Positions 44,050 to 54,378 are shown, counted from the first letter of the stretch. The stretch is DNA of 64,000 bases from Marivita geojedonensis (GCF_002115805.1 NZ_JFKC01000009.1:1-64000), one strand, 5' to 3'. The notes: generated by a model not told the origin, from the letters alone. Made by a program: numbers and translations.

Positions 44050-44078
44050 TGGGCCCGGTCGCGGCGCGTCCGGGTCCA
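44050..44078 (-). promoter_or_regulatory. Intercistronic stem-loop between pucA and pucC
   Basis: On the minus strand, nine-base arms TGGACCCGG and CCGGGCCCA (one mismatch) enclose an eleven-base loop in the 114-bp spacer. Puc operons often carry such a structure that stabilises the pucBA mRNA or lowers readthrough into pucC. No T-run follows, so it is not a classical terminator. Confidence 0.5.
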
Positions 44079-44094
44079 CACTGCTGTGATACGG

Positions 44095-44415
44095 TTACAA
44101 CTCGGGTCGTAACTGTGACGGCTGGATCAATGCCTGCGTCGATGTGCCATCCGGAAGGATGATCGTCACTTCGAGGCTGCCATCCGCCTGCGGAACCACA
44201 TAGCTTGCTTTGGCGGTGTCGGCCTTCGGCGCAATCATCGTTGCCGCTGCCATATCGCCGCTTCCAAGCTCCTGACCGGACAGGAAATCCGCCACCCAGG
44301 AAGTGTTGCTCAGGACGGCGACGTGAACTGCGAAAGAGCCAACGGCCACCGCTCCCAGGAACACCGGAACACCCACGGCGGGCGGTACGACGAGCCACAT
44401 TTTTGCGTTATTCAT
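44095..44415 (-). CDS. pucA: LH2 alpha subunit PucA with C-terminal extension
   Basis: A 106-residue light-harvesting protein; usual PucA is 52-55. The N-terminal 50 residues are classic: MNNAKMWLVVPPAVGVPVFL, with Trp7, Pro12, His31 (AVHVAVL) as the BChl ligand, and Trp40. Positions 44-45 are Phe-Leu (DFLSG) where B800-850 types have Tyr-Tyr or Tyr-Trp. A ~57-residue tail (MAAATMIAPKADTAKASYVV onwards) follows into the periplasm; Rhodobacter sphaeroides puc2A also has a long tail. A ribosome site AAGGAGG overlaps the pucB stop. Confidence 0.93.
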   Translation of the reverse strand: MNNAKMWLVVPPAVGVPVFLGAVAVGSFAVHVAVLSNTSWVADFLSGQELGSGDMAAATMIAPKADTAKASYVVPQADGSLEVTIILPDGTSTQALIQPSQLRPEL

Positions 44416-44427
44416 GTGGAGCCTCCT

Positions 44428-44586
44428 TTACCCAAGCCACGGTGTGGACACGGCAACAAGGAAGTGCGCCAGCAGTGCGATGGCACCGAACACGCGCGTT
44501 CCGTCGATCAGGTAGCTGTGGACCTCCTCAGCTTCCCTCAAGGTCAGACCCGTCGGCCAGACCTTGTCTTCGTCGTCAGTGGACAT
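44428..44586 (-). CDS. pucB: LH2 beta subunit PucB
   Basis: A 52-residue light-harvesting polypeptide. [20 protein letters not shown] is the cytoplasmic head, His23 in EEVHSYL and the BChl ligand His41 in [15 protein letters not shown] are conserved. One membrane helix, ending in the typical PWLG. A strong ribosome site AAGGAGG precedes ATG 44586. First gene of the operon, 12 bp before pucA. Confidence 0.95.
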   Translation of the reverse strand: MSTDDEDKVWPTGLTLREAEEVHSYLIDGTRVFGAIALLAHFLVAVSTPWLG

Positions 44587-44717
44587 TTTTGAACTCCTCC
44601 TTCGGTTGGTTCAATTTAGGTTCGGAGCGCTCGATTAGCGGGCGAGGTGCCCAGAGCGACCGGCCTGCACCCCTCGAAAGCCGATCTGCAAACGTGAAAC
44701 TGTGTTTGCAGTGAGTG

Positions 44718-44735
44718 TGTAATAAAAATCTGACA
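44718..44735. promoter_or_regulatory. PpsR/CrtJ-type box 1 (TGT-N12-ACA)
   Basis: TGTAATAAAAATCTGACA, exactly TGT-N12-ACA, embedded in wider TGTGT/ACACA arms. It lies 132 bp upstream of the pucB start. PpsR/CrtJ represses puc, bch and crt genes in oxygen. Confidence 0.8.
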
Positions 44736-44743
44736 CACGCAAT

Positions 44744-44761
44744 TGTAATCTTTGGTTTACA
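44744..44761. promoter_or_regulatory. PpsR/CrtJ-type box 2 (TGT-N12-ACA)
   Basis: TGTAATCTTTGGTTTACA, the second TGT-N12-ACA, beginning 8 bp after box 1 ends. This 8-bp spacing permits cooperative PpsR/CrtJ binding as known at bchC-type promoters. Confidence 0.8.
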
Positions 44762-44856
44762 CCCTACAGGGTGATGCAATCTTGCCGTTAACCAGTTTGG
44801 GTTGTTGTTTTTCAATCGGTTAGCGTGCAAGAGCGGGCCCGCCACGCCATACATAA

Positions 44857-44877
44857 CCTGCCTGTTGAACAGGCAGG
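44857..44877. promoter_or_regulatory. Perfect 21-bp dyad CCTGCCTGTT-G-AACAGGCAGG
   Basis: Ten-base arms around one central base, 80 bp downstream of the pyrC stop. No T-run on either strand follows it, so it is either a binding site or a weak hairpin ending the pyrC transcript. Confidence 0.5.
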
Positions 44878-44957
44878 CACAGTGCGGGCAGCCGTAGATC
44901 ACTGATTCCCATGCAGGAAATCAGCCTAAGCAGCGGAGGATTTCTTTGTGGATTGCG

Positions 44958-45998
44958 TCAGTCTGCGACGCGCCAATTGAGCGGCATAAGCGGATCGAAC
45001 ACCGTCACGGGTCCGTCGTCGGTTGCGATGTGGTCGGGATACTCGACCGGCGCGCCCCTGATCAGGGTCACGGTGCTGTCATTCACCGGCAGGCGGTAGA
45101 ATTTCGGCCCATTGATACTGGTAAAGGATTCCAGACGGTCCAGCGCGCCGTCTTCTTCAAAGACCTGCGCAAGGATCGACAGCGTGTTTGTCGCTGTGAA
45201 ACAGCCGGCACAGCCACAGGGCAAGAGCTTGTTCGCATCCGTATGTGGGGCACTGTCCGTGCCAAGAAAGAACGTCGGATCACCGCTCGTTGCCGCACGC
45301 CGCAGGGCGAGACGGTGCTCTTCGCGCTTGGCGACGGGAAGGCAGTAGTAATGCGGTTTGATCCCACCTGCGAGGATGTGGTTCCGGTTGATCACAAGGT
45401 GATGCGTGGTGATCGTCGCACCAAGATCGGGCCCGCCCTCGGACGCGTATTCGACGCCCTGCATTGTGGTGATATGCTCCATCACCACGCGCAGTCCCGG
45501 CGTGGCGCGGCGGATCGGATCGAGCACGCGGTCGATGAACACGGCCTCTCGGTCGAAAATGTCGATGTCGCTGTCCACCACCTCACCATGTACGCAGAGC
45601 GGACAGCCGATCTCGGCCATCCTCTCCAGTACCGGGCGGACGGTGTCGAAATTCCGCACGCCGGAGGCCGAGTTGGTCGTTGCCCCGGCGGGGTAGAGTT
45701 TGACGGCGGTGATGATCCCATCGGCATAGGCGCGGGCCAGATCGTCGGGATCCGTATCTTCCGTCAGGTACAGGGTCATCAGCGGGGTGAAGGACGACCC
45801 CTCCGGCAGGGCGCTGAGGATGCGCTCGCGATACGCTGCTGCGTCAGCTCCGGTCACAACCGGCGGGACAAGGTTCGGCATGATGATCGCACGCGCGAAA
45901 TGGCGTGCGGTTTCGGGTGCCACGGCGCGCAGCATCGCGCCATCGCGCAGGTGCAGGTGCCAGTCGTCGGGTGTGCGGAGCGTGAGCGTATCAGTCAT
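44958..45998 (-). CDS. pyrC: Dihydroorotase (class II)
   Basis: A 346-residue zinc hydrolase closing carbamoyl-aspartate to dihydroorotate. Zinc ligands His14 and His16 (WHLHLRDG), the carboxylated Lys100 ([11 protein letters not shown]), HGEVVD and GTDSAPH are all in place. E. coli-type class II. ATG 45998 was chosen. Same strand as puc and pyrE. Confidence 0.95.
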   Translation of the reverse strand: MTDTLTLRTPDDWHLHLRDGAMLRAVAPETARHFARAIIMPNLVPPVVTGADAAAYRERILSALPEGSSFTPLMTLYLTEDTDPDDLARAYADGIITAVKLYPAGATTNSASGVRNFDTVRPVLERMAEIGCPLCVHGEVVDSDIDIFDREAVFIDRVLDPIRRATPGLRVVMEHITTMQGVEYASEGGPDLGATITTHHLVINRNHILAGGIKPHYYCLPVAKREEHRLALRRAATSGDPTFFLGTDSAPHTDANKLLPCGCAGCFTATNTLSILAQVFEEDGALDRLESFTSINGPKFYRLPVNDSTVTLIRGAPVEYPDHIATDDGPVTVFDPLMPLNWRVAD

Positions 45999-46037
45999 GA
46001 CCGGCGCGTATCACGCGCACTGGTCGTACACCAGAGT

Positions 46038-46985
46038 TCACTCGGTCGCGGGTTCGCCGGTGCGCGTCTCGCGCATCGCCTTCAGCTTGCGCCGATAGCG
46101 CGGTGCGCCGAAGGCATCGACGATGAAGGAACACACCATTTCGGCAAGGTAGGTCCGCTCCTGAGCTTCGAGGTACGCAAAGAGCTTCTTGCAGTAGGCT
46201 GTGTTGGTCCGCCGTCTGCGGTAGAGTTGGGCAAAGAGCTGGTCGTCCAGCGTGCCGTCCGCCGCATGTGTCACCAGAGGCTCCAGCACCTCCATCTGGC
46301 CGAGATAGGACTGCATCCCGGCGCCGAGATGGCGCGCGCGGAATCGCTTCGTGCCGCTGCGCTCGAACAGGGCGGCATGCATGGCATCGAGCGGGCGCTG
46401 GGGGTCATAGACAACGTAGGCGGCTTTCGCCGCTTCAAGCATGTCGGGTGCATAGCCATAGCGGTCCGTGAAATCGACCCGGCGCATATGGGTGAACCGG
46501 TCGTCCCACTCGGTGACGCGCGGATCGAGCGTGGCCTGTGGTTCAAGCGCAATCACGGTAGAGCCCGGTGCGGCAACCGAAAACGCGCAGGCGGCGTAGC
46601 CACACGGCCCGGCGCCAAAGAAAACGACTTGATCGAAATCCTCGAAAAAGCCGTCATCCGTCATCTGGTCGAAAAAGCCGTAAACCTCGGGGTCACGAAA
46701 CCACGTGTCCCGGTTGCTGATCACCGTCAGGCAGGACCAGTCACGCGCCGCGGCAAGGTCGAATCCGACCGGACGGGCATCTTCAGACAGAGCCTGGATC
46801 GCAGGCAGGGATTCGAAGCTGACAAGCAGCGTGTCGCCTTTCTCGATGAAGGCGGCATTGTGATGCTTGCCCAGCGGCTCGAAGAATCCGTGCTCCGTTC
46901 CGAGCGCCTCGAGTTCCTTGTACCACTCTGCGGGACACAGATCGCTTAGCGAAAGGCGATACGGGTCTGTTCCGTCCTGCTTCAT
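46038..46985 (-). CDS. Uncharacterised Rossmann-like protein
   Basis: A 315-residue protein. A nucleotide-fold-like motif VVFFGAGPCGYAACAF lies near the middle, followed by VIALEPQATLDPRVTEWDDR. Related roseobacter proteins are, as I recall, often labelled phosphoadenosine phosphosulfate reductase, but the PAPS reductase motifs are not visible, so I would not use that name. Start at ATG 46985; the gene lies 39 bp upstream of pyrC on the same strand. Confidence 0.5.
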   Translation of the reverse strand: MKQDGTDPYRLSLSDLCPAEWYKELEALGTEHGFFEPLGKHHNAAFIEKGDTLLVSFESLPAIQALSEDARPVGFDLAAARDWSCLTVISNRDTWFRDPEVYGFFDQMTDDGFFEDFDQVVFFGAGPCGYAACAFSVAAPGSTVIALEPQATLDPRVTEWDDRFTHMRRVDFTDRYGYAPDMLEAAKAAYVVYDPQRPLDAMHAALFERSGTKRFRARHLGAGMQSYLGQMEVLEPLVTHAADGTLDDQLFAQLYRRRRTNTAYCKKLFAYLEAQERTYLAEMVCSFIVDAFGAPRYRRKLKAMRETRTGEPATE

Positions 46986-47084
46986 CAAAATGTCCTCATT
47001 GACCTGCGCCCGCTTTCGGGTCGTTATTTTGCAGTCAGGGGTAGAGTGGGATTTAGGCAAAATTGGGCCGAAATGCAGGGGGTT

Positions 47085-48140
47085 CTATGAAGATTCCTCG
47101 CCGGTTTCTGGCCGATACAGGGCGGCGCGGGTCAGACGTTCCACCGCCGGGTCGGAGAGCGGCTGAGAGGGAGGTGTCATCAGAAGCCGGCCATAAAGAT
47201 CGCGGTAGCGGTCTTCGGTCAGAAGGTCCCTGAACCGGTTGCGCCGCCACGCCACAGCGGCCGCATGATATCGGGCAAGCTCCGGATCGGACTCGAGCTC
47301 TGCCCGGATCGGCGCCGCGCGGTCCCACAGCGACAGCGCGCTTGTGTCCTCTTCGGTATTGAGATTGCGCTCCACCCAGTAGTCGAGGCCAAGCATCTCC
47401 GCGCTGTGGACCGCGCGCCCCCGGTCGGCCTTGAGCACATAGCTTTCCACCGCACCCAATGGATAGTGGTTCAGCTGGACCAGACCGTGCTGTGGCAAAC
47501 GGTAATCCGAAAAGATGCGGCCTGTGGCCATGTCGGGGGGCAGCGCGGCCCCGTTCCCATCGTACCAGCGGGCCTCCGAGATCCGGTCTTCCACCGGGTT
47601 GCGCGGACGGTGAACGCCAAGGTTGCGATAGGTTTTGTCGTTTCTATACAGCGTCTTGAACATCGCTGCGCGCCAAGGCCACAGAAGCGGGCGCGGTCCG
47701 GCGCGGGTGAATTGCAGCGGCAGGGGCCGGTCGTCATAGGCCACAAACCCCGCATTGCCGAAATTGCGCCAGGTCAGCGTGATCGCGGTTGCCTCAGGCA
47801 GCGCCCCGATCAGCGCGGGCAGGGTCCGATCACCCACATGCACATTCACAAACTCGTCGATATCCACAGCCACCAGCCAGTCCGCGCGTTTGACCGCTTC
47901 GGTCTTGCCGGCCAGCTTCAACCCGCTGAACTGGATGCCGCCCTTGCCATAGGGGGGCGCGTTGCGGATATGGGTCAGCCAGCCCAACACCTCGAGCCGG
48001 TCCAGCATCGTGTCTGTGCCGTCGTCACATTCGTTCGACACCACAACGAAATCCGAAATGCCGACGCTGCGGTGCCAGGCCAGCCAGTCCAGGAGGAAGG
48101 CCGCCTCGTTGCGGACACACAGAACGGCGGTGATGGACAC
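47085..48140 (-). CDS. Glycosyltransferase (GT2/GT92-like)
   Basis: A 351-residue protein. The opening SITAVLCVRNEAAFLLDWL and the acidic DxD-like VAVDIDEFVNV are typical of glycosyltransferase family 2-like proteins acting on cell-surface sugars. The start is GTG 48140 with no strong ribosome site. No membrane helix. Substrate unknown; no polysaccharide cluster is near. Confidence 0.75.
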   Translation of the reverse strand: MSITAVLCVRNEAAFLLDWLAWHRSVGISDFVVVSNECDDGTDTMLDRLEVLGWLTHIRNAPPYGKGGIQFSGLKLAGKTEAVKRADWLVAVDIDEFVNVHVGDRTLPALIGALPEATAITLTWRNFGNAGFVAYDDRPLPLQFTRAGPRPLLWPWRAAMFKTLYRNDKTYRNLGVHRPRNPVEDRISEARWYDGNGAALPPDMATGRIFSDYRLPQHGLVQLNHYPLGAVESYVLKADRGRAVHSAEMLGLDYWVERNLNTEEDTSALSLWDRAAPIRAELESDPELARYHAAAVAWRRNRFRDLLTEDRYRDLYGRLLMTPPSQPLSDPAVERLTRAALYRPETGEESS

Positions 48141-48289
48141 GGCAACAGGCGCCTTGGCTGAGGAAAATCAATGCTCTAACTCTGTCAGGTCGCGCTGGAG
48201 GCGTCAATTCCGGCCCGTCACGTGCGACCTTGGCGCTATTGACCTTTGGGGCGGGCGCGGGGCAGCAAGTCCCTGAAGAGGAGCACCCC

Positions 48290-49198
48290 ATGCAGACACC
48301 CGACAGTATCGACGCCGTTCAATCCATGCTGGCCGACACCGGCTATGTCTGCGGACGGGCACTGGCCACGGTGGTGTTCCTGTCGCTGAAACTGGGCCGT
48401 CCGCTGTTTCTCGAAGGCGAGGCGGGCGTCGGCAAGACCGAGATCGCCAAGGCGCTGGCGGCGTCCCTGGGCCGCAAGCTGATCCGTCTGCAGTGCTACG
48501 AAGGGCTGGACGCGTCCAGCGCCGTCTACGAATGGAACTTCCCGGCCCAGATGATCGCCATCCGCACGGCCGAGGCGGCGGGCAATGCCGACCGCGAGAT
48601 GCTCCAGCGCGAACTGTTCGGCCCCGATTTCCTCGTCGAACGTCCTCTGCTCGAAGCCATGCGTCCGGATGAGAATGGTCCTCCGGTGCTTCTGATCGAC
48701 GAACTCGACCGTACCGATGAACCGTTTGAGGCATTCCTGCTTGAAGCCCTGTCCGACTTTCAGGTCACAATCCCTGAACTGGGCACGATCAAAGCGCCCG
48801 AGCCCCCCATCGTGATCCTGACCTCCAACCGCACCCGCGAGGTGCATGACGCGCTCAAGCGGCGCTGTCTGTATCACTGGGTCGATTACCCGGATTTTGA
48901 CCGGGAAGTGGAAATCCTGCGCACCCGCGCACCCGAAGCCGCCGAAACCCTCAGCCGCGAAATCGTCGCTTTCGTGCAGCGCCTGCGTACCGAGGATATC
49001 TTCAAGAAACCCGGCGTGGCGGAAACCATCGACTGGGCCAAATGCCTGTTGGCGCTCGACGTGATCGACCTCTCGCCAGAGGTGATTTCGGACACGCTGG
49101 GCGCGATCCTGAAATACCAGGACGACATCCAGAAACTGCAAGGGTCCGAGGCCAAACGCCTGCTCGATGAAGCCAAGGCGTCACTCGAACCGGTATGA
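48290..49198 (+). CDS. MoxR-family AAA+ ATPase
   Basis: A 302-residue ATPase with Walker A GEAGVGKTE, Walker B LLIDELDR and sensor LTSNRTREVHDALKRR. It pairs with the vWA protein at 49260 in a MoxR-vWA chaperone module like CoxD-CoxE, which mature metalloenzymes. No CO dehydrogenase genes are near, so the client is unknown. ATG 48290 has a GAGGAG site. Confidence 0.9.
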   Translation: MQTPDSIDAVQSMLADTGYVCGRALATVVFLSLKLGRPLFLEGEAGVGKTEIAKALAASLGRKLIRLQCYEGLDASSAVYEWNFPAQMIAIRTAEAAGNADREMLQRELFGPDFLVERPLLEAMRPDENGPPVLLIDELDRTDEPFEAFLLEALSDFQVTIPELGTIKAPEPPIVILTSNRTREVHDALKRRCLYHWVDYPDFDREVEILRTRAPEAAETLSREIVAFVQRLRTEDIFKKPGVAETIDWAKCLLALDVIDLSPEVISDTLGAILKYQDDIQKLQGSEAKRLLDEAKASLEPV

Positions 49199-49200
49199 TG

Positions 49201-49246
49201 CTTCTTTGGGCTGAAAACACCTCGGGGGTCCGGGGGCAGCGCCCCC
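49201..49246 (-). repeat. Dispersed G/C-rich intergenic repeat, copy 2
   Basis: Read on the minus strand: GGGGGCGCTGCCCCC, then CCCCCGAGGTGTTTT and an A/G tail with AAAGAAG. It matches copy 1 at 29682 but lacks its GTCGCGC hairpin. It sits between two cotranscribed genes. Confidence 0.7.
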
Positions 49247-49259
49247 GGTCGGCCATGTA

Positions 49260-50510
49260 ATGGCCGAATACATCCCGCTTGAACTGCCTGACAATCCGCG
49301 TCTGGCGCAGAACATCATCCATTTCGCCCGCGCCCTGCGCCGGGCCGGTTTGCCTATCGGTCCGGGCCGGGTGATCGACGCCATCCGCGCGGTCGAGGCG
49401 GCGGGCTTCACCGAGCGGATGGACTTCTTCTGGACGCTGCATGCCTGTTTCGTGAACCGCCCCGAACACCGGGTGATCTTTGCGCAGGTGTTCCGGCTTT
49501 ACTGGCGCGACCCGCGATATCTGGAACACATGATGTCCTTCATGCTGCCCGCGATCCGGGGTGTGCAGGAGGAAAAATCGGCGGCTTCCGGCGAAAAGCG
49601 CGCGGCGCAGGCGCTGCTTGATGATCTCTTGCCCGAGGTGCCGCAGAACGAGCAATCCGAGGAAGGCACCGAGATCGAGATCAAATCGACGCTCACCATG
49701 AGCGCCGAGGAAAAGCTGCGCACGCTCGATTTCGAACAGATGAGCACCGCCGAAGTGGCCGAGGCCAAGCGGATGCTTGCCAAGCTGACCCTGCCGGTAA
49801 AGCCGATCCCGTCACGGCGGGGCAAGGCGTCGGTCCTGGGCAGGCAGGCCGACTACCGGCGCACGCTGATGAAATCCATGCGGCAGGGCGGTGAGATCAG
49901 AGCCATCGCCCGCAAGACGCCGCGTCCGCGCTGGCCCAATCTGGTTGTGCTCTGTGACATCTCCGGCTCCATGAGCCAGTATTCCCGCATGGTGCTGCAT
50001 TTCCTGCACGCCGTTGCCAATGAAAAAGGTGCGGGCTGGGCCAAGGTGCATGCCTTCACCTTTGGCACGCGCCTGACCAACATCACCCGCCATCTGGCGA
50101 CCCGCGATGTGGATGCGGCACTCAAGGCAGCCGGGGCCGAGGCGCAGGATTGGGAAGGCGGCACGCGGATCGGCCAATGCCTTCATGCCTTCAACCGCGA
50201 CTGGTCACGCCGGGTAATGGGGCAGGGCGCGGTGGTGCTGCTCATCACCGACGGTCTGGACCGCGATGATGCGGGTGCGCTTGAGAAAGAGATGGAACGG
50301 CTGCACCTCTCCTCGCGCCGGCTGATCTGGTTGAATCCGCTTCTGCGCTGGGACGGGTTTGCGCCCAAGGCAACAGGCATCCGCGCGATGCTGCCCCATG
50401 TGGACAGCTTCCGCGCCGGGCATTCGATCCAGTCACTGGAAGAACTGGCGGCGGCGATCTCTCGCCCCGACGATCCGGGCGAAAAGGCCCGGCTGATGGC
50501 TATGCTCTAG
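49260..50510 (+). CDS. vWA domain protein, CoxE-like
   Basis: A 416-residue protein with a C-terminal vWA domain; the MIDAS motif is CDISGSMSQYSRM, followed by HAFTFGTRLTNIT and VLLITDGLDRDD. The N-terminal half is all-helical. It likely serves as the substrate adaptor for the MoxR ATPase 61 bp upstream. ATG 49260. Confidence 0.88.
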   Translation: MAEYIPLELPDNPRLAQNIIHFARALRRAGLPIGPGRVIDAIRAVEAAGFTERMDFFWTLHACFVNRPEHRVIFAQVFRLYWRDPRYLEHMMSFMLPAIRGVQEEKSAASGEKRAAQALLDDLLPEVPQNEQSEEGTEIEIKSTLTMSAEEKLRTLDFEQMSTAEVAEAKRMLAKLTLPVKPIPSRRGKASVLGRQADYRRTLMKSMRQGGEIRAIARKTPRPRWPNLVVLCDISGSMSQYSRMVLHFLHAVANEKGAGWAKVHAFTFGTRLTNITRHLATRDVDAALKAAGAEAQDWEGGTRIGQCLHAFNRDWSRRVMGQGAVVLLITDGLDRDDAGALEKEMERLHLSSRRLIWLNPLLRWDGFAPKATGIRAMLPHVDSFRAGHSIQSLEELAAAISRPDDPGEKARLMAML

Positions 50511-50520
50511 ATCGGGGAGG

Positions 50521-50560
50521 CTTTCCATCGATGGAAAGCCCACACGCGTTGACGCGTGTG
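50521..50560. promoter_or_regulatory. Two adjacent palindromes upstream of the YeeE pair
   Basis: A perfect 18-bp palindrome CTTTCCATCGATGGAAAG (50521-50538) is followed by CACACGCGT-TG-ACGCGTGTG (50541-50560). They begin 10 bp after the vWA stop, so they may end that transcript, or form sites for a regulator. Confidence 0.5.
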
Positions 50561-50599
50561 CCGCCCGCTGGGCGTGGCATTCTGCAAGTGGAAATGCGT

Positions 50600-50613
50600 T
50601 TGACATGGATCAA
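50600..50613. promoter_or_regulatory. FNR/FnrL-like box
   Basis: TTGACATGGATCAA matches the FNR consensus TTGAT-N4-ATCAA at all positions but one (C for T). It lies 56 bp upstream of the YeeE start codon, within reach of a promoter. It suggests oxygen-dependent control. Confidence 0.55.
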
Positions 50614-50669
50614 ACAGGGCAGCGCGGCTTTTTGATATTCTGAAAGAGGAATATGAAGGAGCCGAACAG

Positions 50670-51218
50670 ATGGTACTTAATTGGAAAACCGGGGGCCTGC
50701 TGCTGGGGCTGGTGTTTTTCGCCGCCGTGCTGCTGGTCAAACCCATCGGGGTGTCGACGCAGTTTGTGATCCTCGACGGGATCGTGGCCGATGCGGTGAA
50801 CCCTGATTTCATCACCCAGACCGACGAGGGCTATACCTCGACAAACGCCTATATGGCGAAATCGGGCGGCAAATACGCCAATTCCGCAGCCGACCCGCTG
50901 AATTACAGCTTCATCTTCGTGCTGGCGATGGCCGTTGGCGCGTTCCTGTCGGCGCGGTTGCGCGGCGGGATCGATGCGGTGGAACGCGTGGCACCGGCGA
51001 TCTGGCGCGAAAACTTCGGTGACACGCCGATGATGCGCTACGCGGTGGCCTTTCTTGGCGGCTTTATCGTGCTTTACGGCGCGCGTCTCGCCGGGGGCTG
51101 CACATCGGGGCACATGATGTCGGGCATGATGCAGACCGCATTGTCGGGCTACATCTTCGCCGCCGGTGCGTTTGCCGCTGCCATCCCGACCGCCATGCTG
51201 ATCTACAAAAGGGGCTGA
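50670..51218 (+). CDS. YeeE/YedE sulfur transporter, part 1
   Basis: A 182-residue membrane protein forming one half of the YeeE/YedE (TsuA) fold that moves thiosulfate or other sulfur compounds. The conserved cysteine is in RLAGGCTSGHMMSG. About four to five helices. Its stop is 3 bp before the second half, so the two are coupled and work as a pair. Confidence 0.88.
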   Translation: MVLNWKTGGLLLGLVFFAAVLLVKPIGVSTQFVILDGIVADAVNPDFITQTDEGYTSTNAYMAKSGGKYANSAADPLNYSFIFVLAMAVGAFLSARLRGGIDAVERVAPAIWRENFGDTPMMRYAVAFLGGFIVLYGARLAGGCTSGHMMSGMMQTALSGYIFAAGAFAAAIPTAMLIYKRG

Positions 51219-51221
51219 GCC

Positions 51222-51815
51222 ATGACCTCCATTCTTCTTGCGATTGTCATCGGTGCCGCGTTTGGTGCGGTGCTGGACCGGATCGGGGCCACGAACCCCA
51301 ACTGGATCGGCGGGATGCTGACGCTACGGCGGCTGCACCTGATGAAAACCATCCTGCTGGCCATCGGTGTCGGATCGATCCTGATGTTCGGCGGCCAGAT
51401 GATCGGTCTTGTCGATGTCGGCCACATGTCGGTGAAAGCGGCCTACGTGGGCGTGTTCATCGGCGGGCTGATGCTGGGTGCTGGCTGGGCCGCGTCTGGT
51501 TACTGCCCCGGTACAGGCGTCTGCGCGGCAGCCTCTGGGCGCAAGGACGCGCTCTTCTTCATCGCGGGCGGCCTCTTGGGTGCAGCGGCGTATATGGCGA
51601 CCTATCCGGCATGGAAAGCCACCGGTCTGCTCGATGATCTGGCCGGCGGCAAAGTGACCCTCGGCTCCATCCCGGGGTCGTCCTATGACGGGCTGATGTC
51701 CGTCTCGGGTGATCTGTTGGGCATCGCGATCGGCGCTGTCTTTGTTCTGGTGGCTTTTGTCCTGCCCGACAGCCTTGTCGGCGGTGGTGAGACCGCCGAA
51801 ATGCCTGCCGAGTAG
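51222..51815 (+). CDS. YeeE/YedE sulfur transporter, part 2
   Basis: A 197-residue membrane protein, the second half. The conserved ASGYCPGTGVCAA carries the cysteines of the substrate path. About six helices. It ends in a strong terminator at 51839. No rhodanese or BigR-type regulator gene accompanies the pair in the window. Confidence 0.88.
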   Translation: MTSILLAIVIGAAFGAVLDRIGATNPNWIGGMLTLRRLHLMKTILLAIGVGSILMFGGQMIGLVDVGHMSVKAAYVGVFIGGLMLGAGWAASGYCPGTGVCAAASGRKDALFFIAGGLLGAAAYMATYPAWKATGLLDDLAGGKVTLGSIPGSSYDGLMSVSGDLLGIAIGAVFVLVAFVLPDSLVGGGETAEMPAE

Positions 51816-51838
51816 TCCTTTCCTCGGCAGAACGCGAA

Positions 51839-51868
51839 ACGCCCCGGAGTAATCCGGGGCGTTTTTTT
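51839..51868 (+). terminator. Rho-independent terminator after the YeeE pair
   Basis: ACGCCCCGGA-gtaa-TCCGGGGCGT with ten-base arms, then seven T. It lies in the 79-bp gap before convergent purL. Confidence 0.95.
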
Positions 51869-51894
51869 GTGCGACAGTTCTGGCGGATGCGGGA

Positions 51895-54054
<2,160 letters not shown>

Positions 54055-54295
54055 CCGGATGTCCCCGTGGGTTGCGCAGATGCCGGCGGTTTAGGCGAAA
54101 CGAGAGGTGGTGAAAAGACCCGGCGGGGTTTTCGCGGGGCCTGTGACCATTCGACGGGGAAGGGGGCACAGGCTCGGCTTGGACTGTGGCCAATTCACCC
54201 TCGAAGTATCTGCAAACAGGAGAACACACAGGAGCGGCTTCTGTCTGGTCGCTTGGCCCATGCGGAAGGTGCTGTTCAAGCGATGTGCTGCGCGC

Positions 54296-54323
54296 AAAAA
54301 AAAGGCCGAGCAAAAGCTCGGCC
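54296..54323 (-). terminator. Rho-independent terminator (minus strand)
   Basis: GGCCGAGC-TTTT-GCTCGGCC on the minus strand, eight-base perfect arms, followed by eight T (the A-run 54296-54303 of the plus strand). Confidence 0.92.
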
Positions 54324-54378
54324 GAAGTCCAACAGGGAGGTATGAAGATGATGCGCAAATCAGCGTTTCACCTCATAT
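54296..54378 (-). ncRNA. Candidate small RNA or lysR 3' UTR
   Basis: A possible minus-strand promoter, TTGCCA (54407-54412), 17 bp, ATATTT (54384-54389), would start a transcript near 54378. It would run about 80 nt to a perfect hairpin with a U-run ending near 54296. The RNA carries CCUCCCU (minus strand of 54331-54340), a sequence complementary to a ribosome-binding site. The alternative is a long 3' UTR of the LysR-type gene that ends at 54479. Confidence 0.4.

Larger units (their letters stand above)
44587..44957. other. puc promoter region (371 bp)
   Basis: No gene. It contains the pucB leader (about 130 bp), a pair of PpsR-type boxes, an AT-rich core (44716-44765) and a perfect 21-bp dyad (44857-44877) between the boxes and pyrC. 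Confidence 0.75.
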
